35,489 bases of DNA from Pseudomonadota bacterium. GTDB lineage: Bacteria; Pseudomonadota; Gammaproteobacteria; Xanthomonadales; Xanthomonadaceae. A program made the translations under genes and the position numbers. Location of the stretch: contig JAEWJB010000173.1 in the NCBI GenBank assembly GCA_023386795.1, forward strand, positions 1 to 35,489. Direction: 5' to 3'. The stretch's first letter is position 1. Each line of letters begins with the position of its first letter. Of the stretch, positions 24,401-30,974 are shown piece by piece. Below the pieces are notes generated by a model. The model made no database searches. It worked only from the letters and a program-made list of their open reading frames with translations, and had not been told where the DNA came from.

Positions 24401-27018
24401 TTAGTCGTGCGCGTGATGAGTCCGGGCAAATACTCGGTCGTTGTGGTCAGGATGCCCTGCTCGCTGTCCTGGCTGACCGAAGTCGGCCTATCCAGTGCAT
24501 CGTAGGTAGTCCAGTTCCCCGTACTAGCACTATCAGCTGTAGATGGGTAGGAGCTAAATACTGTTCGGCCTTTCCCGTCGTATGAGAAGCGGGAGAAGCG
24601 CTGGGTCCCCGCCTGGTTGGCAGCGTCGTATTCCTGTACCAGCAGCGGCTGCCAATAGCCATCCATGTAAGTAATTTTGCGGGCGTTCCCGGTGGACACG
24701 GTTAAGCGCCAATGACCTGCAGGAATGCCGAATTCTGCCGAGGCAACAGGTACGAACGCGACGGTTGTGGGCAACCACGTCACTGTGTCACCAGCAGGGT
24801 AAGTGATCCCGCTCAGCCGACCCATCGCATCGTACGTGTATGACGTAGTAAAGCCGTTCTCATCGGTGGTCGAGCTGATCCAGCCCCTGCTATCGACCAC
24901 TGCCGACTCTTGCGTGCCGTTAGCATAGCCAACGGTTTGCGGCAGACCCAGCTTCCAATTGCTCAGTGTCGTGGTGTTGCTATTCCCGTCGGTCACCGTA
25001 GCGACGGTGCCATCCGTGTTGTAGGAGACCGTCTGCTGCAACTGCCCGAACCTCCGGAGATGTGTAGGCAGTGCAGTTGTAGCATCGTAGGTAACCGCGG
25101 ACATCACCTGGGCCAGTCCGGGCGACGTCTTTGTCACGCTAGCAGTCTGGCCCAACACCCATTTGGCAAAGTTGTCGCTATATACGGTGGTCTCGCTAAG
25201 CGAATCGCCAAGGCTTGAGGACCGCGTCACCGAGATCGGTCTTGCAAATACGTCGAACGCGTTCACCGTAAAATGGAATGTTTCCCCTTGCTGCGTGATC
25301 GTTCGTCCCTTCAACGGCCGGAGTGCCGCACTGGCGACGTAGTCGTTCAGCGTGGTCGGACCGACCTGATCAGGGAACGGCATCCCCGCCACTTCTTCGC
25401 TGGTGATGTACTCGTTCTCGGTCTTGCTCAGCACGTTGAAGACCTGTGATCCTCCACTTCCCACGAGAGAACCCGTCTCAACTCCCATGTCCTGGCCACT
25501 GTTGTAGAGATACCAGGCGCCGAAGGTATAGCGCTGCATCTCCCCTTCCGGGCCTCTCACCTCCGTCTGTATGGTCTTGGAGCAGACGGTACCGGTGGAG
25601 GTCGAGCAGCGCGACTCGAAGGCAAGCGGCTGGGCACCGATCTCGTAAGAGTAGGTCCATTGACGAGAAGGCAACCCCGGACCTGAGACGGTCTTGCTGA
25701 TCAGCGTAAAACTGTCAGTAAAGTTCGGAATCGAGAGGAACTGATAGCTAGTGCTAGGACCTGCCGCGTCCAGGAATGAGTTACAGATCTTCGGGACGTT
25801 GTGCGTGTAGTGGCGCTGCGCTTGGAAGGCGTACGATGCGGTCGCGTTACTCGGCAGCGTCACCTGGTAGCTGAACGATCCAGTTGATGGCTCTGGAGCC
25901 GGGCAGTTGGGCGTACCGTCGTAGAGGGGTAACGATGGTGTTGGGTAGACGAGCATCTGACCAGTCTGCGCGTACCTGGATTGCGAGCCATCAGGCCGCG
26001 TGACTGTGAGTGCGCCGGCGCTGTAGGCGTAGCTCCAATTGCCCACGCTAGTCTCCACGGCCGCAATGTTGCTCCCGCTCATCGAAGTTACACGGATGAA
26101 ACGGCCGTCGCTTGCATCAATCCGAGCTAGCTGGTCGCCGTTATAGGTGTAGCTCACCCAATTTCCGAAGCGGTCCTCGATTCTGCTCACGAGGAAGAAC
26201 ACTGCGACTCGGCTTACGCTTGCAGACGCGGAGTAATTGCCGATGCGCTTTGACATCGTTGGATGGGTCTTGGTCACCACCCAGTCGAAGTAGTACCTGT
26301 CGCCCTCTGGCGATAGCGCGACGAATCCCTCGCCCGGATACCCGTTCTTAGTGGCAGCCAAGCACGAGATTCGCCAAAAATCCTTTGTGACCCATGGGTG
26401 GCTCACGCCATCACTTGGCGCAGGCAACGGGCTGCCGGCAGATGGCAGCATAAGCTGTTCGCCGCCCCAGGGTAGATGCAGCCAATTTCCTGACCAGAAG
26501 TCCCGAGACGGGATACTGCTAGTGCCGGGAGGCGCACCTGGTGCGCTACACCGCGCATTTGGATTGGACCCGGTCACTTGCCAGCCCGAAGAGGCAAAAA
26601 CACCTTTCAGGTAGGGGATATCGATCGCGCCTCCAACGTCAAAGCCGCCCAGGCTGCCGCTCCTGCCGGCTGACTGGTCCTCAATCACCAGCGAGCGCTG
26701 GAGTCGGACAGGAAGTTTGCTATTGCCAGGAATATCAACATCGGTCCAGCGGAATTCAACCCCACCGTTCTTCAGGTTGATCTGATCGCCAAACGAACTA
26801 GCAGAGTACCGACCGATGTCCTGCGACTGTTGTATGCGCTCCAGATACTTTTGGTCGTATCGTAACTCCTGCGCAATGGCGTCGAACGCGACAAGCCCAA
26901 GGCAAGTCGCCATAACGCCAAGCATAACTTTACGCAGATGGCCCGCTGTATCCGCGTTGGGAAACGATGTGCCGTGCGAGCTTGCCAACACGAACCGGAC
27001 GAACGAGAACCGCTCCAT
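21403..27018 (-). CDS. giant secreted YD-repeat (Rhs) protein ending in six fibronectin-III-like repeats
   Basis: Encodes 1871 residues. The N-terminus has 31 residues before a second Met, then a Sec-type core ending FDAIA-QE (about residue 49). After a secreted N-terminal region (about 50-290) come many YD repeats (about 290-1330; YTYDAMGRLSGITY, YDGAGNLAW, YDALDRPTSV), which in known Rhs/TcC proteins wind into a hollow shell. The repeats stop at YLYDGAGRRV and AYVYLAGSLVAGVSNYTG, just where the Rhs core (YYHTDALG...) should begin. Instead, six repeats of about 90 residues follow (about 1333-1870). The core and toxin are on the next gene. ATG 27018 has GGAGG at a good distance. Codon use differs from flanking genes. 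Confidence 0.9.
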   Translation of the reverse strand: MERFSFVRFVLASSHGTSFPNADTAGHLRKVMLGVMATCLGLVAFDAIAQELRYDQKYLERIQQSQDIGRYSASSFGDQINLKNGGVEFRWTDVDIPGNSKLPVRLQRSLVIEDQSAGRSGSLGGFDVGGAIDIPYLKGVFASSGWQVTGSNPNARCSAPGAPPGTSSIPSRDFWSGNWLHLPWGGEQLMLPSAGSPLPAPSDGVSHPWVTKDFWRISCLAATKNGYPGEGFVALSPEGDRYYFDWVVTKTHPTMSKRIGNYSASASVSRVAVFFLVSRIEDRFGNWVSYTYNGDQLARIDASDGRFIRVTSMSGSNIAAVETSVGNWSYAYSAGALTVTRPDGSQSRYAQTGQMLVYPTPSLPLYDGTPNCPAPEPSTGSFSYQVTLPSNATASYAFQAQRHYTHNVPKICNSFLDAAGPSTSYQFLSIPNFTDSFTLISKTVSGPGLPSRQWTYSYEIGAQPLAFESRCSTSTGTVCSKTIQTEVRGPEGEMQRYTFGAWYLYNSGQDMGVETGSLVGSGGSQVFNVLSKTENEYITSEEVAGMPFPDQVGPTTLNDYVASAALRPLKGRTITQQGETFHFTVNAFDVFARPISVTRSSSLGDSLSETTVYSDNFAKWVLGQTASVTKTSPGLAQVMSAVTYDATTALPTHLRRFGQLQQTVSYNTDGTVATVTDGNSNTTTLSNWKLGLPQTVGYANGTQESAVVDSRGWISSTTDENGFTTSYTYDAMGRLSGITYPAGDTVTWLPTTVAFVPVASAEFGIPAGHWRLTVSTGNARKITYMDGYWQPLLVQEYDAANQAGTQRFSRFSYDGKGRTVFSSYPSTADSASTGNWTTYDALDRPTSVSQDSEQGILTTTTEYLPGLITRTTNPRLKATVIGYMAYDTPSTDWPVSFSLPEGVYLDIDRDEHGKPLTITRRNADGSLAVARSYSYDSYQQLCRSVEPESGATLSGYDGAGNLAWSASGLPVDQACEANGTTTAVAVRKVSRTYDARNQIKSLSYLDQQVQGSPLPGTFITTYNYYPDGKLQAMASNDPAGNLVTTTYSYNRRRFPTGERLQWGDVDWSVGYGYDANGSLATQISPDLNLDFAPNAMGQPTKAGSYATGVSYFPNGAVKQFTYGNGIVHSMVQNARQLPARSSDTGGGYPLDMAYAYDQAGNVSNVTDYASGRQTRAMTYDGLDRLLTAQSAMFGGSPAAYSYDVLDNLKSVNIKGRDWSYVYNARNQLQNIMSGGATVGGLDYDEQGNLKNKSGTNFRFDYGNRLREVVGRANYLYDGAGRRVLDFTTGAKRSFYSQSGQLLYADDQRQGKTTAYVYLAGSLVAGVSNYTGPLPPAPTSAPTLSAPASNSTGAYTISWSSVATASSYKLEESSDGGASWNQISNANDTTSQVAGRLGGTYSYRVSACNRGGCGPLSSVGSTTVARPPVSSPTLTVPVTNNTGGYSVSWTAVATATSYTLEESVNGGSTWTQVYSGPATSAPVSGKTNGTYSYRALASNPNGAGPYSAVVTTTVSLPPQTAPALTVPGPANNTTGSYTVSWSAVALASRYELEESADGGGNWTQRYNGSALSWPASGKGSGTYTYRVRACNAIDCGPYSSLASITVLLAPTGAPTPSAPSSSYTGTYTVTWTSVVGAAWYVVQESMSSGAFADVGVLAPTSILISGKGSASYRYQVRACNSTGCGPWSSVATVVVILPPTTAPTLSIPATSTNGSYGMSWTSVQTSINYQVDESTDSGASWHAFITTSELGASASGKGDGTYLYRVRACNVAGCSSVYSAAVSISVVLPPPVPTGLLVTYPRPVNNVVKYRASWNASAGADNYELDGLWGYSGPLTRATMTISGTPTGSYKVRACKQGVCSAWSASVVAQEL
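21406..23020 (-). repeat. tandem repeat encoding six fibronectin-III-like domains
   Basis: Units of about 270 bp start near 23020, 22741, 22470, 22195, 21925 and 21655. Each encodes a proline-rich joint (PTLSAP-like), YTVSW, SYKLEES-like and a final TYSYRVRACN strand. Five are close copies and the sixth is diverged (ASWNASAGADNYEL). All except the second keep a Cys pair spaced C-x4-C (CNRGGC, CNAIDC, CNSTGC, CNVAGC, CKQGVC), fit for a disulfide outside the cytoplasm. Confidence 0.8.
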
Positions 27019-27157
27019 TCCTTGTCCTCCAAATCTTCCATACGATCAACGGCGCATCGTGACGCGCAGACGAACGACATCCGACCGCGAGTCCCGCTCG
27101 AATGAACATGCAATGGGGCCAATAGTCATACCGGCCTTCCCCGCCGGCGACTCTGCT

Positions 27158-27186
27158 TAGATATCAAATCAGCAGACTCATCGCAA
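27158..27186 (-). promoter_or_regulatory. candidate promoter of the large Rhs gene
   Basis: On the minus strand, TTGCGA (27186-27181), a 17-bp spacer and TATCTA (27163-27158). This would give a leader of about 130 nt before ATG 27018. The remaining 302-bp gap up to the metallopeptidase gene holds only a small CCGGC/GCCGG hairpin and no supported gene. Confidence 0.4.
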
Positions 27187-27320
27187 CTTTCTCAAAAACC
27201 CACATCGCTGGCTGAGGTGGACCGACTCCGGCACCTCTTTCGCTCCGTTCGGCTGAGCGTGCGAGGCGGCTCCCTTGGGCGACAGTAAGCTAGGCGCGCC
27301 GAGCGTTGAGTTGGGTAGCT

Positions 27321-27776
27321 TCAGGCTGGAAGAATCCCGGGCATCGCTTCGTCGCGCCATTTGAGTTCTACGACATGGCCAAACTCATGAGCAATGATGT
27401 GTAGCGCATCAAGATGGTATTCGTCATCAGGGTCTGTCAGCGCATAGATCAGGTTGGCGTTGTAGACAACATGGGACATGACCTTGCCGTCCCTGAGGAC
27501 ATTCATAGCTTTTGCCACAGCCACGACGTCGCCGTTATTCGTGTATTGCGTGGCAAGCCTAGACTCGTAGCCTAGTTCCACTGACTCCAGAGTAGCTTTG
27601 AAGTCAAAGCCCTCCGTCACGCCGGCAAGCCGTTCTAAGTGAAGAAATCGACCGCAATCCAGAATTGCTTCGGTCATCAGCGGAATGAATATGTCCGCAG
27701 TCTCTTGGCTCGGGAACCCTATTAGTGAGAGCTGAAGGTTACGCGGAACAGTAGTTGGCGGCAGCTCTTCGGTCAT
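27321..27776 (-). CDS. HExxH metallopeptidase-like protein, probably truncated
   Basis: Encodes 151 residues with no signal peptide. The zinc motif HEFGH is at residues 130-134 inside LDALHIIAHEFGHVVELKW, preceded by VMSHVVYNANLIYAL. In zinc peptidases the third ligand and much of the fold follow the HExxH helix, but here only 17 residues remain before the stop, so the protein is likely a C-terminally truncated remnant. Its start has only a weak ribosome site. It lies upstream of the large Rhs gene on the same strand, 302 bp apart. It could instead be a complete small protein of a family I do not know. Confidence 0.6.
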   Translation of the reverse strand: MTEELPPTTVPRNLQLSLIGFPSQETADIFIPLMTEAILDCGRFLHLERLAGVTEGFDFKATLESVELGYESRLATQYTNNGDVVAVAKAMNVLRDGKVMSHVVYNANLIYALTDPDDEYHLDALHIIAHEFGHVVELKWRDEAMPGILPA

Positions 27777-28005
27777 AGCCCTGTCCGGTGGATATTCTTA
27801 CGAAGCATGGTATCCAATCGAGGATGTCCGGCAAAAGTTGCGGCTCTCCCACTAAAGCCCCCGTCACTTCAGCATCGCAAGCTGGCTAGCGCATTGCGGC
27901 ATGTTCGCCACCCCGTGACTGGAGTGGCCAGCCTTTCATAGGCAGCGAATGTCCACACCAAGTCGAAAGCGGAGTGGCGTCGTCGACACGGTGAGGGCGA
28001 GACGG

Positions 28006-28033
28006 ATGTCCGTTTTGGGTCGGAAGCGGTCAT
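28006..28033. repeat. imperfect palindrome, one of two related copies
   Basis: ATGTCCG at one end pairs with CGGTCAT at the other (one mismatch) around a TTTTGGGTCGGAAG centre. A more decayed relative (AATGTCC...AGTCGAAAGCGGA) lies at 27948-27973. It resembles extragenic palindromes seen in other gammaproteobacteria; identity unconfirmed. Confidence 0.35.
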
Positions 28034-28281
28034 CGCACGACTACTCAATGCAGCGTGCCATTCGCGCGCTACGCCGTTGGTTGCTTAGGCGTGGTATGCG
28101 CTTGATCTAGGGTTCCAGAAAGAACGCAAGCGGTATCAGGGATCCTGAGATCCTGGCGCGACTGGGGACTGGCGAAGCGCGCGACGCCCCGTAGACGGTT
28201 GCTCTGGATCGATAGCGGGCAATGGATTGCCCTTCATAGAGGCGAAAGCTAAAGGCGACTCCTCCGGCCGCGCCCTGGTAT

Positions 28282-28344
28282 GTGCACCAAAGTTTGTAAA
28301 TCTTCCTGTGCACCATAGTTTGTAAGTCGGATACAAACTATGGC
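28282..28344. repeat. two direct repeats and a 12-bp perfect inverted repeat, right margin
   Basis: TGTGCACCAAAGTTTGTAA (28282-28300) and TGTGCACCATAGTTTGTAA (28308-28326) are identical at 18 of 19 positions, 26 bp apart. CCATAGTTTGTA (28314-28325) is then mirrored perfectly by TACAAACTATGG (28333-28344) with a 7-bp spacer. This looks like an element end or a dimer-binding site and shares its core with the left margin. Confidence 0.65.
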
Positions 28345-28394
28345 GTTCTGTCCAACGCATGGCCGATGCCTCCCATGCACCCAGAAAAGATGCA

Positions 28395-28412
28395 TGTAAA
28401 GCGAGCTTGACA
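28395..28412 (+). promoter_or_regulatory. operator-like palindrome 1
   Basis: TGTAAAGCGAGCTTGACA: TGTAAAG and CTTGACA form an inverted repeat with one mismatch around four bases. A second copy lies 43 bp downstream, about four helical turns. Probably the binding site of the XRE regulator encoded in the same operon (inference). Confidence 0.5.
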
Positions 28413-28437
28413 GACGACCCCGGGCCCTTCATCCTGA

Positions 28438-28455
28438 TGTAAAGCGTCATTGACA
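28438..28455 (+). promoter_or_regulatory. operator-like palindrome 2
   Basis: TGTAAAGCGTCATTGACA shares 15 of 18 bases with copy 1. It ends 12 bp before the GTG start and touches the ribosome site AGGGGA, so a bound protein would block expression. Suggests autoregulation of the membrane protein/XRE operon. Confidence 0.5.
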
Positions 28456-28467
28456 GGGGAACCCAAG

Positions 28468-29076
28468 GTGTCCGGATTGCTTTCTCGCGGCAACCGCCTG
28501 CGCGGCCTGGCCGTGTTGACCGCGCTCCTCGCCGCGGCAGCCTATCTCCCGGCGCTCGGCTTGCCGCTGCGTTACCACGACTTCACCGCCGGCCTCGCCT
28601 GGGGAATGGGCGTCGCACTGCTGCTCGTCTGCGCCTTGCACACGCTGCGGCCGCAGTGGCTGCCCGACGAGTCCGACCGCCTCCAGCAGCAGCTCTCCCG
28701 TCGCTACCTGCGCGAGGCTACGCCTGGCCTGCTGGTCTACCTCGCGCTGCTGATCCTCTCGCCCTGGCTCTCCACGCAATCGCACGGCCCGTGGCTTGTC
28801 GCCGTGGTCTGCGTGTTGCCGCTCGCGGCCATCGTCCTGCTCCTGCGCGCCGCGCTGCGCTACCTGCGTGACGCCGACGAGTTGCAGCGCAAGATCGAGC
28901 TGGAATCGCTGGCCATCGCCGCGCTGGTGGTCCCGCAGCTCTACTTCTCGGCCTGGGTGCTTCAGCGCTTCGGCCTCATCCATATCGAAGCAGAGCCGGC
29001 CATGTCGTGGGTCTTCGCGGGCATCCTGCTGGTGCGCTTGTTCGCCAGCCTGTGGCTGCGGCGCCGTTACCAGTGA
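28468..29076 (+). CDS. membrane protein partnered with an XRE regulator
   Basis: Encodes 202 residues with about five membrane helices. The cytoplasmic loop has the landmark RDADELQRKIELESLAIAAL, which I know from small membrane proteins that are regularly followed by a short helix-turn-helix protein. GTG 28468 is chosen because AGGGGA lies seven bases upstream and the positive MSGLLSRGNRLRG start precedes helix 1; TTG 28450 is possible but falls in an operator. Its stop overlaps the start of the regulator (GTGA). The function of such pairs is not established. Confidence 0.75.
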   Translation: MSGLLSRGNRLRGLAVLTALLAAAAYLPALGLPLRYHDFTAGLAWGMGVALLLVCALHTLRPQWLPDESDRLQQQLSRRYLREATPGLLVYLALLILSPWLSTQSHGPWLVAVVCVLPLAAIVLLLRAALRYLRDADELQRKIELESLAIAALVVPQLYFSAWVLQRFGLIHIEAEPAMSWVFAGILLVRLFASLWLRRRYQ

Positions 29077-29267
29077 ACAACAGGCTGCGCGAACTGCGCG
29101 AGGCGCAAGGCTGGTCGCAGGGCCAGCTGGCCGAGGAACTGGGCGTGTCCCGGCAGACGGTCAACGCGCTGGAGACCGGCAAGTACGATCCCAGCCTGCC
29201 GCTGGCGTTCCGCATCGCACGCCTGTTCGGGGAAGCCATCGAAGGGATTTTCCTGTACGAATCATGA
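29073..29267 (+). CDS. small XRE-family (Cro/CI) transcriptional regulator
   Basis: Encodes 64 residues, almost only a helix-turn-helix domain: LRELREAQGWSQGQLAEELG, then the recognition helix SRQTVNALETGKYDP and SLPLAFRIARLF, ending IEGIFLYES. This is the short YozG-like type found beside membrane proteins. The GTG start overlaps the preceding stop by 4 bp, so the two proteins are translationally coupled. It probably binds the two TGTAAAG palindromes ahead of the operon. Confidence 0.85.
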   Translation: MNNRLRELREAQGWSQGQLAEELGVSRQTVNALETGKYDPSLPLAFRIARLFGEAIEGIFLYES

Positions 29268-29349
29268 GATGTTGAAGTGGGGAGCGCGGGGGCGGTCACA
29301 CCGGCCGCATCGCCGCGTCTTGGAACGAAGACTCAGGAAGGAAACGCAG

Positions 29350-30939
29350 ATGTCCAAGAAGGTCAGGTTCATCCTGGCGCTGTTGGTGGTGGCGGCGCTG
29401 GTCGGTTATCGCCAGTGGCGTGCCAGCCACCCGGCACCGACCCCCGCCACCGCCGGCACGCCGGCCAAGGCCGCGCCCAAGCCGCGCGGTGCCGTGGCGG
29501 AAGAAGCGCCCGTCACCCGCACGCGCGGCTCGCTCAAGTTCCATCCCTGCACGCTGACCTCGGCCCAGGCCGCCGGCAACGTGGAGGCACAGTGCGCGAC
29601 CCTCGCGGTGCCGGAGAATCCCGCCGCACCGGCCGGCCGCAAGATCGATCTCAAGATCGCCTGGCTGGAATCCAAGAACGACGGCGCCACCGACCTGGAA
29701 CCGGTGTTCTTCATCGCCGGCGGGCCGGGCCAGTCGGCCACCGACGTGGCCAGCATCGTCGAGATCGCGCTGGCCGAAACGCGCAAGCAGCGCGACGTGT
29801 TCCTCGTCGACCAGCGCGGTACCGGCGGTTCGCATCCGCTCGAATGCCTCGGCCCCGACGGCAAGCCGCTCGCCCTGCCGGAAGAAGACGTCGCCGACGC
29901 CGCCAAGGTCGTGGCCGATTACGCAGCCCGCTGCGCCGCCGCGCTCAAGCCCACCACCGACACGCGCTTTTACACCACCACCGAGGCCATCGGTGACCTG
30001 GACGCGGTGCGCGCGGCACTTGAAGCGCCGCGCATCGATCTGGTCGGTGTCTCCTATGGCACGCGCGTCGCGCAACAGTACGCCAAGCGCTACCCGCAGC
30101 ACGTTCGTGCGCTGGTGATCGATGGCGTGGCCCCGAACGACCTGGTGGTCGGCGGCGAGTTCGCCACCACCTTCGAGGACGCGATCAAGCTGCAGGCCGC
30201 CCAGTGCCGCCAGGAACCCACCTGCGCCAAGCGCTTCCCCACCGATACCCACGAACAGCTGCGCAACGTGCTGGCGCGGTTGCGCGAAGCGCCGGTGGAG
30301 GTGGACTACCGCCACCCGGGTACCGGCGAGATCGCCCATGGCAAGGTCACCGCCGACACCGTGGTCGGCCTGGCGTTCGCGTTCTCCTATGCCCCGCAGA
30401 CGGCCTCGCTGCTGCCGCTGGTACTGGACGAGGCCTCCAAGGGCCGCTACGAGCCGCTGATGTCCCTGGCCCAGCTGGCCAACCGACAGATGGGCGGGCA
30501 GATGAACCGCCTGATGCAGTGGTCGGTGATCTGCGCCGAGGATGCCGGCCGCTACCAGCCTTCCGATGCCGCCGCTTCCACGCTGCTTGGCCCGGAGGTG
30601 GCGCAGATGTTCTTCGCCGCCTGCCCGGTGTGGGCCAGCGGTACCGCGCCGGCCGGCTTCACCGCGCCGCTCACTGGAAACGTGCCGGTGCTGCTGCTGT
30701 CCGGCGAGCTCGATCCGGTCACGCCGCCGCGCTACGCCGAACGCGTGCTGGCGCACCTGCCCAACGGCAAGCACGTCATCGCGCCGGGCCAGGGCCACAG
30801 CGTGATGGCGCTGGGCTGCGTGCCCAAGCTGATCGGCCAGTTCCTCGACAAGGGCGATGCGAAATCGCTCGATGCCACCTGCGTGCAGGATCTCAACCGC
30901 GTGCCGGCCTTCACCTCGTTCAACGGATGGGAACCCTGA
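29350..30939 (+). CDS. secreted or membrane-anchored alpha/beta hydrolase, TAP-like peptidase
   Basis: Encodes 529 residues. The N-terminus MSKKVRFILALLVVAALVG is a signal or anchor, followed by a Pro/Ala-rich linker to about residue 55. The hydrolase fold shows the oxyanion motif GGPGQS, the nucleophile elbow GVSYGT with Ser235, Asp455 in SGELDPVTPP and His483 in GQGHSV, in the arrangement of Streptomyces tripeptidyl aminopeptidase and proline iminopeptidase relatives (TAP C-terminal domain). It likely cleaves short peptides in the periplasm. AGGAAGGA precedes ATG 29350. Its stop overlaps an 11-codon micro-ORF that leads into natA, so peptide processing and export may be linked. Confidence 0.85.
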   Translation: MSKKVRFILALLVVAALVGYRQWRASHPAPTPATAGTPAKAAPKPRGAVAEEAPVTRTRGSLKFHPCTLTSAQAAGNVEAQCATLAVPENPAAPAGRKIDLKIAWLESKNDGATDLEPVFFIAGGPGQSATDVASIVEIALAETRKQRDVFLVDQRGTGGSHPLECLGPDGKPLALPEEDVADAAKVVADYAARCAAALKPTTDTRFYTTTEAIGDLDAVRAALEAPRIDLVGVSYGTRVAQQYAKRYPQHVRALVIDGVAPNDLVVGGEFATTFEDAIKLQAAQCRQEPTCAKRFPTDTHEQLRNVLARLREAPVEVDYRHPGTGEIAHGKVTADTVVGLAFAFSYAPQTASLLPLVLDEASKGRYEPLMSLAQLANRQMGGQMNRLMQWSVICAEDAGRYQPSDAAASTLLGPEVAQMFFAACPVWASGTAPAGFTAPLTGNVPVLLLSGELDPVTPPRYAERVLAHLPNGKHVIAPGQGHSVMALGCVPKLIGQFLDKGDAKSLDATCVQDLNRVPAFTSFNGWEP

Positions 30940-30974
30940 TGCACGCCATTGCCACACTGGAGGACGCGGCATGA
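30939..30974 (+). CDS. 11-codon micro-ORF bridging the hydrolase and natA genes
   Basis: ATG 30939 overlaps the hydrolase stop (TGATG) and the frame MHAIATLEDAA ends in TGA at 30972-30974, overlapping the natA start (ATGA). Ribosomes could pass from the hydrolase through it into natA. The GGAGG used by natA lies inside it. Whether the peptide is made is unknown; chance is possible. Confidence 0.35.
   Translation: MHAIATLEDAA

Larger units (their letters stand above)
19713..28344. mobile_element. putative genomic island carrying a split Rhs system
   Basis: Between the MFS gene and the membrane protein/XRE pair, DNA is clearly poorer in G+C, uses A/T-ending codons far more, and has long non-coding margins. 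Both margins carry clusters of AGTTTG(T) motifs (19713-19866; 28282-28344) seen nowhere else I looked in this window. No integrase, transposase or tRNA is present, so the mode of movement is unknown and exact borders are estimates. Horizontal gain of the Rhs cluster is the inference. Confidence 0.45.
27777..28394. other. right non-coding margin of the island
   Basis: About 620 bp without a supportable gene; short frames here lack ribosome sites and coding character. It contains two imperfect palindromes (27948-27973 and 28006-28033) of the type ATGTCCG...GGGTCGGAAGCGGTCAT, and the AGTTTGT repeats at 28282-28344. Confidence 0.5.

Noticed and set aside
20181..27018. Type VI secretion-linked Rhs effector
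   Set aside because: There is no PAAR or VgrG domain, adaptor or T6SS gene here, and both Rhs proteins have Sec-type signal peptides.
27178..27360. 60-codon minus-strand frame overlapping the end of the metallopeptidase gene
   Set aside because: It could hint at a frameshifted continuation, but its residues (Ser/Pro/Ala-rich) show no peptidase features.
28136..28450. Small minus-strand frames in the right island margin
   Set aside because: They span the repeat region, have no ribosome sites and no coding character.
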